In this document: in pieces, positions 35,386-45,500 of the stretch
Layout of the letters: each line of letters begins with the position of its first letter
Position numbering within the stretch: position 1 is the stretch's first letter
Origin: CAYLMM01 sp964384825
GTDB lineage: Bacteria > Krumholzibacteriota > Krumholzibacteriia > LZORAL124-64-63
Length of the DNA stretch: 64,000 nt
Assembly (NCBI GenBank): GCA_964384825.1
Contig: CAYLMM010000001.1
Location: forward strand, 106,092-170,091
Direction: 5' to 3'
Notes under the pieces: generated by a model
Told to the model about the DNA's origin: nothing
Seen by the model: the letters and a program-made list of their open reading frames with translations, nothing else
Database searches by the model: none
Made by a program: the position numbers and the translations under genes

Positions 35386-36390
35386 ATGGAATTCACCAGA
35401 CGATTGCGCGAATCGGCGGCCCGGATCCAGCGCACCATCGTACTGCCCGAGAGCGGCGACGAACGCACCCTGCGCGCCGCGGCGACGGTTCGCGACGAGG
35501 GCTTCGCCAAGGTCGTCCTGCTCGGCGATCCGGCCGAGGTTTCGGCCCGATTCGCCTCTTTCGGTCTCGACCCCGACGGCGTCGGGATCGTCGACCCCGC
35601 GGTCCACCCCGACCGCGAAGCCTTCATCGAGGCCTTCCAGAAGAAGCGCGCGCACAAGGGGCTGACCCGCGACGGCGCCGAGACGGCCATGAACGATCCG
35701 CTGTTCTTCGGCTGCATGATGATCGAGAACGGCCTGGCCGACGGGATGGTCGCCGGCGCGGTCAACGCCACCGCCGACGTCCTGCGCGCCGGCTTCCAGG
35801 TCATCGGCACCGCCCCGGGCTGCTCGATCGTCTCGAGCTGCTTCGTGATGGTCAAGCCCGAGTGGACCTACGGCGAGAACGGGATGATCACCGTCGCCGA
35901 CTGCGCGGTGAACCCCGATCCGGACGGCGCGCAGCTGGCCGACATCGCGGCCGCCACCGCCGAGACCGCCCGCGCCCTCTGCGGCTACGAGCCCAGGGTC
36001 GCCATGCTGAGCTACTCCACCAAGGGCAGCGGTTCGGGGCCGCAGGTCGAGAAGGTGGAAGAAGCCGTGCGGATCCTGAAGGAGAAGGCGCCCGCGCTGG
36101 CGGTCGACGGACCGCTGCAGGCCGACGCCGCGCTGGTGCCGCAGATCGGCGAGCGCAAAGCTCCCGGCAGCGCCGTGGCCGGCAAGGCCAACGTGCTGGT
36201 CTTCCCCTCGCTCGAAGCCGGAAACATCGGCTACAAGCTCATCCAGCGCCTGGCCGACGCCGAGGCCGTGGGCCCGGTCATGCAGGGCATGGCCAAGCCC
36301 ATCAACGACCTCTCGCGCGGCTGCTGCGCCGAGGACATCGTCAACGTCGTCGCCATCACGGCTCTCCAGTGCGGGAAGGCGGATCAGTGA
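35386..36390 (+). CDS. pta: Phosphate acetyltransferase
   Basis: Pta exchanges acetyl-CoA and phosphate for acetyl phosphate and CoA, linking carbon flow to acetate. The 334-residue product is the short, single-domain form with IVLPESGDERTLRAA near the N-terminus, GCMMIENGLADGMVAGAVNATADVL cut in the middle of the active-site region, SYSTKGSGSGPQVEKV and DLSRGCCAEDIVNVVAITA at the end. AGAAGG precedes the ATG at 35386; a longer frame to 35251 includes promoter sequence. Its stop overlaps the ackA start as GTGA, so both proteins are made together. Confidence 0.94.
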   Translation: MEFTRRLRESAARIQRTIVLPESGDERTLRAAATVRDEGFAKVVLLGDPAEVSARFASFGLDPDGVGIVDPAVHPDREAFIEAFQKKRAHKGLTRDGAETAMNDPLFFGCMMIENGLADGMVAGAVNATADVLRAGFQVIGTAPGCSIVSSCFVMVKPEWTYGENGMITVADCAVNPDPDGAQLADIAAATAETARALCGYEPRVAMLSYSTKGSGSGPQVEKVEEAVRILKEKAPALAVDGPLQADAALVPQIGERKAPGSAVAGKANVLVFPSLEAGNIGYKLIQRLADAEAVGPVMQGMAKPINDLSRGCCAEDIVNVVAITALQCGKADQ

Positions 36391-37604
36391 AGAACATCCT
36401 GGTGATCAATTGCGGCAGCAGCTCGCTGAAGTACCAGCTGCTGGAGATGGAGAAGGAAACGCTGCTGGCCAAGGGGCTGGTCGAGCGCATCGGCATGGAC
36501 GAGGGCCACCACGTCTACAAGCGCCCCGGGGCCGAGGATGTCGACCAGGTGCTGCCGATCCCCGACCACGAGGCCGGCATCAAGCTGGTGATGAAGGCGT
36601 TGACCGACCCCGAGACGGGCGTCATCGCGAACTACGACGAGATCGCGGCGGTCGGCCACCGCGTGGTCCACGCGGGCGAGAAGTACGCCGGCAGCGTGAT
36701 GATCACCGACGACGTGGTCGCGGCCCTGCAGGAATGCATCCCGCTGGCGCCGCTGCACAACCCGCCGAACATCGTCGGCATCGGCGCGGCCAAGGCCGTG
36801 CTGCCGGACGTGCCGATGGTCGGGGTCTTCGACACCGCCTTCCATCAGACCATGGCCGACTGGGCGTACATCTACCCCCTGCCCTACGAGATGTACACCG
36901 AGCACAAGATCCGCCGCTACGGCTTCCACGGCACCAGCCACCGCTACGTGACCCTGCGCGCGTCCGAGCTGCTCGAAAAACCGATCGACGAGGTGAACCT
37001 GATCACCTGCCACCTGGGCAACGGCGCCTCGGTGGCCGCGGTGCGCAACGGCAAGTCGATCGACACCTCGATGGGCTTCACCCCGCTCGAAGGCCTGATG
37101 ATGGGCACCCGCAGCGGCGACATCGATCCGGCCATCTCCGGCTACCTGGAGCGCAACCTGAAGTTCGGCCTCGACGAGGTCGACCAGCTGCTGAACAAGC
37201 GCAGCGGGATGCTGGGGATCTCGGGCGTGAGCAGCGACCTGCGCGACGTCGAGCGCGAATACGCCAACGGCAACGACCGGGCCCGTCTCGCGCTGGAGGT
37301 TTACTGCTACCACATCCGCAAGTACATTGGGGCGTACGCCGTGTCCCTGGGACGCGTCGACGGCATCGTGTTCACCGCCGGAGTCGGAGAGAACGACTCG
37401 CTGGTGCGCGAGTGGTCGTGCCGCGGCCTGAAGATCATCGGCGCCGAGCTCGACACGTTCAAGAACGCGACACGTCGCGACGAGGCGGTCATCAGCACCC
37501 CCGCGTCGAAGGTGTCGATCATGATCATCCCGACCAACGAGGAGCTCATGATCGCCAGGGACACCATGGCCCTGGCCTTCCGAGATGAGACGACCAAGGT
37601 CTGA
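36387..37604 (+). CDS. ackA: Acetate kinase
   Basis: AckA turns acetyl phosphate and ADP into acetate and ATP (or the reverse). The 405-residue product shows VINCGSSSLKYQLL (7-20), GHRVVHAGEKY, FDTAFHQTM, RRYGFHGTSHRYV, CHLGNGAS, MGFTPLEGLMMGTRSGDIDP and GVGENDSLVREW, covering the ASKHA fold and catalytic residues. The start is GTG, overlapping the pta stop by four bases, with AAGG upstream; the open frame before it lies inside pta. The 3' end overlaps the next gene by 20 bases. Length is normal. Confidence 0.95.
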   Translation: MKNILVINCGSSSLKYQLLEMEKETLLAKGLVERIGMDEGHHVYKRPGAEDVDQVLPIPDHEAGIKLVMKALTDPETGVIANYDEIAAVGHRVVHAGEKYAGSVMITDDVVAALQECIPLAPLHNPPNIVGIGAAKAVLPDVPMVGVFDTAFHQTMADWAYIYPLPYEMYTEHKIRRYGFHGTSHRYVTLRASELLEKPIDEVNLITCHLGNGASVAAVRNGKSIDTSMGFTPLEGLMMGTRSGDIDPAISGYLERNLKFGLDEVDQLLNKRSGMLGISGVSSDLRDVEREYANGNDRARLALEVYCYHIRKYIGAYAVSLGRVDGIVFTAGVGENDSLVREWSCRGLKIIGAELDTFKNATRRDEAVISTPASKVSIMIIPTNEELMIARDTMALAFRDETTKV

Positions 37605-39753
37605 TTCCATCCGACTCGGCGCCGCCGCACGGCGGGCCGTTCTCGTGCTGCTCCTGGCCGCCCTGTTCTGCGGCGGCCGGGAGCTTTTCTTCATGCCCCG
37701 CGCCTTCGCCCGTCCCGCCGAGACCCCTTCCGCGCAGCATCGCATCGAGCTGCTGCGCGAGTTCGCGGCCCGGATGCGCGACGACGATCCCTACGGCGCG
37801 CTGGAGATAGCCCGCCGCTTCCGGTCGCTGTTCCCCGGCGAGCCCGCGATGACCTACAACGAGGCCTGCCTCGACTGCCGGCTCGGCGATCTCGAGGGCG
37901 CGATGGACGATCTGGCCGCAGCCTTCGAACTCGGCTACGACGATGTCCGCCAGGCCGCCGTCGATCCCGACCTGGAGCCCCTGCACGGCGATGAAGCCTT
38001 CCGCGAACTTCTCGACCGGACCGTCGAGCGCCTCGGGGCCGCGGCGGCCGCGCGCCGCATCGAGGTCGCCGACGGCCGCTGGAGCCCGCCGCTGACCGCG
38101 GCCCCCGACCGCAGCGGCTCGCCGGAGATGGCCGTGCGCGTGATGTTCACCGCCGAAGGCATGCGCATCGAATCGAAGCTGACCTTCCCGTCGGGCGGCA
38201 GCTGGCGCGACGGCGACGTCCTGCTGGTGACCGCGGCGCCCCTGCCCGACGCCGGCGGCTTCGACTCCCCCCGCCCGTTCCGTTTCGCCTGCGGCCGCGC
38301 CGGCGAAGTGGATTACGCCCGATTCGAATCGCGCCCCGGCCGGGTGATCCGCGAACCGGTCGCCGAGCTGACCGCCCGCATCGATTCCGCCGGCGACGGA
38401 GCCGCCGTCTGCATTCTGGACGTGCCCTGGTCCCTGATGAAGCCCTTCGCGCCGCCGGTCGACCTGCACTGGGGCGTGAACGCCGCCTGGATGCCCGTCC
38501 GCGGCGCCGCGGGTCCGCGTCTGGCTGCCGACCCCGCCGGCGATTCGCTCACGGCCCGGTGGGTGCGGATCGCTCCGGTATCGCTGCTGCTGGGCCCCGA
38601 TTCCCCCGAGCGCTTCGGAGGCCGTCCCGACGATGTCGTCGTCGGCCGCGAACCGGTCCTGATGACCCTCGAGGCCTGGACCTCGCAGTCGGGAACGGGC
38701 AAACTCGAAACCAACATCTACGACATCAAGGACCAGCCCCTGGTCAGAGGGGAAGCGGCCGAATCGGAGGTCGAGATCGAGCCCGGGCTGAACCGCTGGA
38801 TGCGGCCGGCCGACCTCTCCCAGCTTCCCGACGGCCCCTTCCGCTTCTTCTCGCGCCTGACCCTGCCCGACGGCCGGACCGCCGAATGGGAAACCCCGCT
38901 GCTGCGGTTCGGCGGCCGCTGGCTGCCGGCGGCGCGCGACCGGCTCAAGACCGTCGATCCGCTGGACGTCCCCTCGGTGAATTACCGGCTGGGATTGATC
39001 GAGGAGGCCCTGGCGATGCGCGATCCGCGCGGAGATCCCTCGGCGCTGGCCACGACCATCAACGAGGTCGACAACCTGCTGCTGCGCGACAGCCGCACCG
39101 GCAGCATCCTGCCCGACGGCACCGATTTCGTGGCGGCGATCGATCCGGGCGACGGCGGCGCGCTGCCCTGCAGCCTGCATCTGCCGGTGGGCTGGGACCG
39201 GGAGAAGGCCCATCCGGTGCTGCTGATCCTGGCCGGCGACGGGAATCGGGCGCAGGCCGTCTGGGACGCCCTGGCCGCCGGGCTCGACGCCGACGATCCG
39301 GATCCGAACGGCTTCGTGCTGGCCCAGCCCCGGCTGCGGCCCCCGGCGCGCGGCCCCTGGCCCGATTCCGGACGCCAGGATCTCATCGCGGCCGCGGAAT
39401 GGCTCCGGGCCCGCTTCCCGGGCCGTCCCCTGCGGATCGCCGCCCTCGAGAACAGCGCGGCGACGGGCCTGGACCTGGCGCTGGACTATCCCGGCCTCGC
39501 CGGCGCCCTGTTCCTGGCGCCCGACGAGTCCGCCCGGCCCTGGCCGGCCGCAGCGTCCGACCGGTTCACCGGCCGCGGCGCGGGCGCGCCCGTCACCCTG
39601 GCCCTGGCCCGATCGCCGTCGAGGACGACCGTCGCGGTCCACGACGCGCTGGCCCGCGGCGGGGTCCGCATCGTTCCGCGCAACCTGGTCGACGACAAGC
39701 CCGCCACCCTCGCCGCGGCCCTGCTCGAATGGCTGGCCCTTCCGGTCGAGTGA
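37585..39753 (+). CDS. Exported protein with TPR-like start and degenerate hydrolase-like end
   Basis: The 722-residue product has an N-terminal signal or anchor (about residues 12-30), a TPR-like helical section (YNEACLDCRLGDLEGAMDDL), a long beta-rich middle, and a C-terminal domain near 510-722 like an esterase (LHLPVGWDREKAHPVLLILA, ..., AAALLEWLALP). At the expected nucleophile elbow it reads ALENSAATGLDLAL, so a Ser is present but the usual G-x-S-x-G glycines are not. I do not recognise the protein. It overlaps ackA by 20 bases and has no strong ribosome site, suggesting coupled translation. A terminator follows at 39790. Confidence 0.7.
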   Translation: MRRPRSDSIRLGAAARRAVLVLLLAALFCGGRELFFMPRAFARPAETPSAQHRIELLREFAARMRDDDPYGALEIARRFRSLFPGEPAMTYNEACLDCRLGDLEGAMDDLAAAFELGYDDVRQAAVDPDLEPLHGDEAFRELLDRTVERLGAAAAARRIEVADGRWSPPLTAAPDRSGSPEMAVRVMFTAEGMRIESKLTFPSGGSWRDGDVLLVTAAPLPDAGGFDSPRPFRFACGRAGEVDYARFESRPGRVIREPVAELTARIDSAGDGAAVCILDVPWSLMKPFAPPVDLHWGVNAAWMPVRGAAGPRLAADPAGDSLTARWVRIAPVSLLLGPDSPERFGGRPDDVVVGREPVLMTLEAWTSQSGTGKLETNIYDIKDQPLVRGEAAESEVEIEPGLNRWMRPADLSQLPDGPFRFFSRLTLPDGRTAEWETPLLRFGGRWLPAARDRLKTVDPLDVPSVNYRLGLIEEALAMRDPRGDPSALATTINEVDNLLLRDSRTGSILPDGTDFVAAIDPGDGGALPCSLHLPVGWDREKAHPVLLILAGDGNRAQAVWDALAAGLDADDPDPNGFVLAQPRLRPPARGPWPDSGRQDLIAAAEWLRARFPGRPLRIAALENSAATGLDLALDYPGLAGALFLAPDESARPWPAAASDRFTGRGAGAPVTLALARSPSRTTVAVHDALARGGVRIVPRNLVDDKPATLAAALLEWLALPVE

Positions 39754-39789
39754 TCCTTTTCATCCGCGCTCCGTTGGGGTAGCTTGACC

Positions 39790-39810
39790 GGGTGGGCATC
39801 CACCCTTTTT
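39790..39810 (+). terminator. Rho-independent terminator after the pta-ackA unit
   Basis: GGGTGG and CCACCC pair around a four-base loop and are followed by TTTTT, 37 bases after the stop at 39753. Confidence 0.82.
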
Positions 39811-39846
39811 CGTCTTGCCCGTTCAACAAGCCATCGGAGAAGAATC

Positions 39847-41112
39847 ATGACCAATAGTGCAATGCCGATATCGTCCCCGCACCGGCGCGTCCGTTTCCTG
39901 CTGCCCCTGGCGGCGGCCCTGCTCATGATCGCGGCAGCCGGGCCCGTCTCCGCGGACGCCGACGTTCCGACCGTCGAGAACGGCGCCGATCCGGCCGGCG
40001 GCGAAACCGTCCTGCGACTCGAGGAAATCTGGCGCGCCGGCGGCCTGGACGACGAGGAGAACCTCTTCGGGGTGATCGCCCAGGTGCTGGTCGATCCCGA
40101 GAACCGGCTGCTGCTGCTCGACGGACAGCTTTCGCAGGTCCACGTCTTCACGCCCGAGGGCGAAGCGCTCGACCCGCTGAGCCGCCAGGGCGAGGGTCCC
40201 GGCGAGGTCACCCGCCCGAACGACATGTTCCTGCTGCCCGACGGATCGCTCGGCCTGCTGCAGATCTTCCCCGGCCGGATCGTGAAGGTGAATCTCGACG
40301 GATCGCCTGCAGGCACCTTCGACTACGATACCGGCGGCGGCGAGGGCGCGGCCGGGGGCGCGGGATTCGCGGTGCTGGTCCAGGGCATGCGCAAAGGCGA
40401 CGATCTGCTGCTCTGCGGCATGAACCAGGCCTTCGCCCAGGGCATGCTGACGCAGAACCGTTTCCTGTATTCATTCAATCCCGACGGAACCCGCAAGTCG
40501 GTCTTCGCGGAAAGCTCCGTGACCGTGGACTTCGCCCGGCCGGAGATCGACGAGGTCGCCTCGGACTTCTGCTGGGGCCGATTCGCCCAGGCGCCCGACG
40601 GACGCGTCGCCCTGGCCCCCGCGCGCGACGCCTACAGCATCGAGATCCGCGGTTCCGACGGAGCCCTGCAGCGCGTGGTCACCCGCACCTACGAGCATCG
40701 CGACCGCGACGAGCTGGACATGTCCCGGACCCGGGCCACGTACGAGGCCCAGGGCCGTTTCTACCCCGTGCCGCCGGCGATCTCGATCTCGGACTTCGAT
40801 CCCGACGTGATGGGGATGTTCTTCATGGACGACGAGTTGTGGGTGCTGCCCTCGCAGGGCCGCCGGGTCCAGGCCGAGGGCGTGATGCTCGCCTACGACG
40901 TCTTCGACCGCGAGGGCCGCTACGCGCGGCGGGTCGCGATGTCCTGCCCCGGCGACGGCGTCGCCGACGCGCTCTTCCCCGCCGGCGAAGGCCGCTGGGT
41001 GCTGGTGCGCAACCAGTTGTCGGCCGCGCTCTCGTCGATGGGAGCCGAAAGCGCGGGCGAGACCGAGGAACCCGAGCCGATGGAGATCATCGTCTACCGC
41101 GAAGCGGATTGA
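39847..41112 (+). CDS. Exported six-bladed beta-propeller-like protein
   Basis: The 421-residue product has a signal peptide (FLLPLAAALLMIAAAGPVSA) and repeats reminiscent of NHL/six-bladed propellers: QVLVDPENRLLLLDGQLSQV then HVFTPEG, SRQGEGPGEVTRPNDMFLLP, GLLQIFPGRIVKVNLDG. The phrase GEGPGEVTRP is typical of the 6-bladed beta-propeller family found in FCB bacteria. A role in binding or sensing outside the inner membrane is plausible, but no ligand is known. GGAGAAGA precedes the ATG at 39847; the frame is open further upstream across the terminator. It stands 147 bases before the efflux operon. Confidence 0.78.
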   Translation: MTNSAMPISSPHRRVRFLLPLAAALLMIAAAGPVSADADVPTVENGADPAGGETVLRLEEIWRAGGLDDEENLFGVIAQVLVDPENRLLLLDGQLSQVHVFTPEGEALDPLSRQGEGPGEVTRPNDMFLLPDGSLGLLQIFPGRIVKVNLDGSPAGTFDYDTGGGEGAAGGAGFAVLVQGMRKGDDLLLCGMNQAFAQGMLTQNRFLYSFNPDGTRKSVFAESSVTVDFARPEIDEVASDFCWGRFAQAPDGRVALAPARDAYSIEIRGSDGALQRVVTRTYEHRDRDELDMSRTRATYEAQGRFYPVPPAISISDFDPDVMGMFFMDDELWVLPSQGRRVQAEGVMLAYDVFDREGRYARRVAMSCPGDGVADALFPAGEGRWVLVRNQLSAALSSMGAESAGETEEPEPMEIIVYREAD

Positions 41113-41161
41113 TCCCGGAAGCGGCGCAACATTCCAGTGTCCCCTGCGTTTCAAGGCGGGT

Positions 41162-41177
41162 GGCGGGACGTCCCGCC
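41162..41177. repeat. Perfect 16-base palindrome before the efflux operon
   Basis: GGCGGGACGTCCCGCC is a complete palindrome 83 bases before the adaptor gene. No T run follows on either strand. It could be an operator for the efflux operon or a hairpin ending the propeller mRNA. Confidence 0.5.
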
Positions 41178-41259
41178 CCTCCCGCGACAAGAACGATCGC
41201 AGCAAACCGCAGTCCCGTAACGGTCCGGCGCCGCATCGCCGAGAAGGCACAGGATACCC

Positions 41260-42543
41260 ATGAAGAACGCCATCACGATTCTGTCGTTCCTGCTGCTGAC
41301 CGCCGCTCTGGCGGTCTGCGGCTGCGCCAACGGGGAAGGCGACGCGGCCGGAGCCGACTCCACCGCCGCCGCCGACTCGGCCCAGGTCGAGAAACCCCGC
41401 AAGGAGAAGGCGATCAAGGTCGACCAGGCGCCCGTCCACAGGGGCGATCTGGTGCAGTCGGTCTTCGCCGACGGCGTCGTCCGCACCCCCCGTGCGGTCG
41501 AGATCAAGGCCAAGGTGGCAGGCGAATACCTGCAGGTGCTGGTCCGCGACGGCGACGTGGTGCGCAAGAACCAGGTCCTGGCCCGCATCGACCCGCGCGA
41601 ATACGCCCTGGCCCTCGAGGAGGCGCGCTTCCGGCACATGCAGGCCCTGTCGCAGATCGCCGCCGAAGGCGACGACATCTCAGGCAACCCCGAGGTCGAG
41701 AAGGCCTTCGCCGACGACAAGGCCGCCCTGGACAAGATGCTCTCGCGCGGCGAGGTGACCCGCGCCGAATACCAGGACCGGCTGCTGTCGATGGAGCTCG
41801 ATGCGATCAACGCCGGCGCCTTCCGCCAGGACGTCTTCGCCCAGCGCACCGGTCTGGCCGAGGCCCGCGTGGCCGAGGAACGGGCCAGCCTGAACCTGGA
41901 ATACACCGCCATCCGCGCCCCGAGCGCCGGCGTGGTCTGCGACCTGCAGATCGTCGCCGGCGAGCAGGCCGCGGCCGGGCAGATCGTCTGCTCGATCTAC
42001 GACAACTCCCGCCTCGAGGCCGTGGTCAACGTGCTCGAGGCCGACCTGGTCGATCTGCGCCAGGGACGGCCGGTCCTGCTGGCGGTGCCGGCGGTCGAGG
42101 AAACGCTGCAGGCCAAGGTCGACGTCGTCAGCCCCCGGCTCGACGAGGCCTCGCGCACCTGCGAGGTGCTGGTGCGCTTCGACAATCCCGAACAGCGCTT
42201 CCGGCCCGGCATGTTCGTGCGCGCCGAGATCGCGGCCCGGGTCCATCACGACAAGCTGATGGTGCCGCGCAACGCCGTGCTCAGCCGCGACAACCGCACC
42301 CTGGTGTTCAAGGTCATCCCCGAGAACCGCGCCCAGTGGCTGTACGTCGACACCGGCCTGGAGAACGGCGACTGGATCGAGATCCTGAAGGTGCACAGCG
42401 GGGGTTCGCTCGCCCCGGGCGACCAGGTGGTCGTCAGCAACCATCTCACCCTGGCGCACGAGGCCAAGCTGAAGATCGGCGATACCATGCCGCCGGCCGA
42501 CCGCTGGTCGGGGATGTTCGCCGCCGCGGAGTCGAACCGATGA
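41260..42543 (+). CDS. RND efflux periplasmic adaptor (membrane fusion protein), lipoprotein
   Basis: The 427-residue product is an AcrA/MdtA-type adaptor that links inner-membrane RND pumps to an outer-membrane channel. It has a lipoprotein-like signal (ALAVCGC), a biotinyl-lipoyl half motif (GEYLQVLVRDGDVVRKNQVL), a coiled hairpin (about 105-205), the second lipoyl half (YTAIRAPSAGVVCDLQIVAG) and a beta-barrel domain ending RPGMFVRAEI. Its stop overlaps the first permease start as ATGA. No outer-membrane factor gene of TolC type is in the window, so it must share one encoded elsewhere. Confidence 0.9.
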   Translation: MKNAITILSFLLLTAALAVCGCANGEGDAAGADSTAAADSAQVEKPRKEKAIKVDQAPVHRGDLVQSVFADGVVRTPRAVEIKAKVAGEYLQVLVRDGDVVRKNQVLARIDPREYALALEEARFRHMQALSQIAAEGDDISGNPEVEKAFADDKAALDKMLSRGEVTRAEYQDRLLSMELDAINAGAFRQDVFAQRTGLAEARVAEERASLNLEYTAIRAPSAGVVCDLQIVAGEQAAAGQIVCSIYDNSRLEAVVNVLEADLVDLRQGRPVLLAVPAVEETLQAKVDVVSPRLDEASRTCEVLVRFDNPEQRFRPGMFVRAEIAARVHHDKLMVPRNAVLSRDNRTLVFKVIPENRAQWLYVDTGLENGDWIEILKVHSGGSLAPGDQVVVSNHLTLAHEAKLKIGDTMPPADRWSGMFAAAESNR

Positions 42544-45500
42544 TCCGCGCGGCGGTCGACCGCCCGGTGGCGGTGATCATGGCCTTCACCGGCCTGGTGC
42601 TGATCGGGGTCCTTTCGTTCGGGCGCCTGCCGGTGGACCTGTTGCCGGCGATCAACTATCCCAACCTGACGGTCATCACCAGCTACACCGAGGTCCCGGC
42701 CGACGATCTGGCCCGCCTGGTGACCCAGCCCCTCGAGGAGCGGATCACCGGCCTGGCGGGCGTGCGGCGCGTCGTCTCGCGCACCCGCGAGGGCGTCAGC
42801 ACCATCACCGTGCAGTACGACTGGGGCACGGAGATGAACTTCGCGAACCTGCACCTGCGCGAGGCGGTGGACCAGGTCTCGTACCGCGACGATTTCCCCG
42901 AGAACGCCGAGCGGCCCCTGATCCTGCGCTGGGACCCGAGCGCCCGGCCGGTCGCCATCCTCTCGCTCGAGGGGCACGACGACCTGCCGCGGATGACCGA
43001 GTTCTGCCGTGAGGTCGCCAAGCCGGCCCTGGAGCAGGTCGAGGGCCTGAGCCAGGCCGAGGTCATCGGCGGCCTGGACCGCGAGATCCGCGTCGAGCCC
43101 GATTTCTCCAAGCTGCGCCTCTACGGACTGACGATGGACGACGTCAGCCGCGCGCTCACGATCGCCAACGTCAGTTTCCCGGGCGGACGCGTGCGCCGCG
43201 GCCCCCTGCATCTGCCCCTGCGGATCCTGGGCGAGTTCGAGAGCCTCGACGACATCCGCAGCACCGAGATCCCCGTCGCGGGCGCCGGCATGATCACCGT
43301 CGGCGACGTCGCCGAGGTGCTGGACACGACCAAGGAGCCCGAGGGCGTCACCCTGACCGACGAGGTGCCGGTCGTCTCGGCCCTGCTCTACAAGGAGGTC
43401 GGGGCCAACACGATCCAGGTCACCCGCGAGGTCGACCGCGTGCTCGGAATCCTCAAGAGCGAGTACCCCGATTTCGGTTTCCGCTTCATCTACCGCGACG
43501 CCGATTTCGTGCAGGAGTCGTTCCGCGGACTGCGCGATTCGCTGCTCTACGGCGCCGCGCTGGCCTTCCTGGTGCTGTTCTTCTTCCTGCGGGAATGGCG
43601 CAGCCCGATCGTGGTCTGCCTCTCGATCCCGATCAGCATCTGCACCACCTTCGCGTTCATGTACTTCGCCGACGTGAACATCAACCTGATGTCCCTCGGC
43701 GGGCTCTCGCTCGCGGCGGGTATGCTGGTCGACAACGCCATCGTGGTGCTCGAGAACATCAAGCGGCATCTGGCCGAACGGCCCGAGGGCACGACGGCGG
43801 CCATCTCCGCCCGCGCCGCCCGCGAGGTCGCGGCCCCGGTGGTGACCTCGACCCTGACCACCGTCGCGGTCTTCTTCCCGGTGATCTACGTGCCCGGCAT
43901 CGCCGGCGAGTTCTTCCGCGACCAGGCCCTGACGGTCACCATCTCGCTGCTGGTCTCGGTGACCACGGCGCTGCTGCTGCAGCCGATGCTCTCGTCGCGG
44001 ATCCTGTCGGTCGGCGAGCAGAAATCGCGCGGCCCCTTCCGCCTGGCCGACCTGTTCTTCTCCCGCCTGCACAACGTCTACCACCGGGGGCTGGTGCGGG
44101 TGCTCGACCACAAGCTGATGCTGCTGGCCGCGATGATCGTCGCGCTGGGCCTGGCCGGCTGGGAAGCCTCCTCGATGCGCAAGTCGTTCATGCCCGACCG
44201 CAACAGCGGCGACTTCACCCTGTCGCTCGAGCTGCCCAACGGAACGCCGCTGGAAGGCACCGAGGCGGTGGCTTCGGACCTGGCGGCCGAGATGGCCCGG
44301 CTGCCCGAGGTCGACACCGTCTTCACCCAGGTCGGCGAGACCGAACGCACCCTGGCGGCCCTGAAGGAATACACGGCCGCCAACACCGCGCGGATCCGCG
44401 TGATGCTGCATCCGGTCCGCGACGGGGCCGAGCGCCTGGCCCGGGTCAAGGCCGCCCTGCTGCGCCGCGTCGAGGAGCTGGACGGCGCCTCGTGGACCTT
44501 CCGCGACGAGGGCATCGGCCTGGGCGAGATCCTCTCGAGCGGCGAGGCGGCCTTCAACCTGGGCGTGGTCGCGGAGAATCCCGACGACGCCACCGCGACC
44601 GCCTTCGGTCTCCTGCCGCACCTGCGCGAGATCCCCGGCCTGGCCGACGTGCAGATGGACCGCGTGCTCGGCAACCCCACCGTCGAGGCCAACATCGACC
44701 GCGAGGAGGTGCTGCGCCACGGGCTCGAGCCCGACGTGCTGGCCCGCGAACTGCAGGCCCGCGTGCAGGGCGTGGTGGCGACCACCTACAACGAGATCGA
44801 GCAGCGCATCGACATCGCGGTGCGCCTGCCGCTGGAGAAGCGCCGCGATCTCGACGCCGTGCTGGCCTCGCCGGTCACCATCGGCGAGGGCCGCACCGTC
44901 CCGCTGGGCCGTTTCGTCTCCCTCGACGAGGACCGTCCGGTGCGCGAGGTGATCCGCCGCGACCAGCGCCGCCAGATCACCCTGAGCAGCGACGTGACCG
45001 ACCGGCGCATCGGCGACGTCTGGCGCGACGTGGACCGGGTGATCGCCGAAAGCGACCTGCCCGAGGGCGTGAACTTCGTCGCCGGCGGCGAGCAGGACGA
45101 GATCAACAGCTCCTTCCGCGACCTCGGCTGGGCCCTGATGCTGTCGGCCCTGCTGGTCTACATGATCCTGGCCGCGCAGTTCGAGTCGTTCCTCGACCCG
45201 CTGATCATCACCGCCGTGCTGCCGGTCGGCGTGATGGGCGGCATCTTCACCCTGGCGCTGGCGTCGCAGTCGATCAACATCATCTCGCTGATCGGCATGG
45301 TGGCGCTGCTGGGAATCTCGGTGAACGACGCCATCGTGAAGGTCTCGACCATCCGGCGCCTGCGCCTGGAGGGGATGCCCGGCCGCGAGGCGATCCTCGA
45401 GGCCAGCCGCCTGCGCTTCCGCCCGATCCTGATGACCACCCTGTCGACCGTCCTGGCGATGGTGCCGATGGCGATCGGCATCGGCACCGGCGAGCAGATG

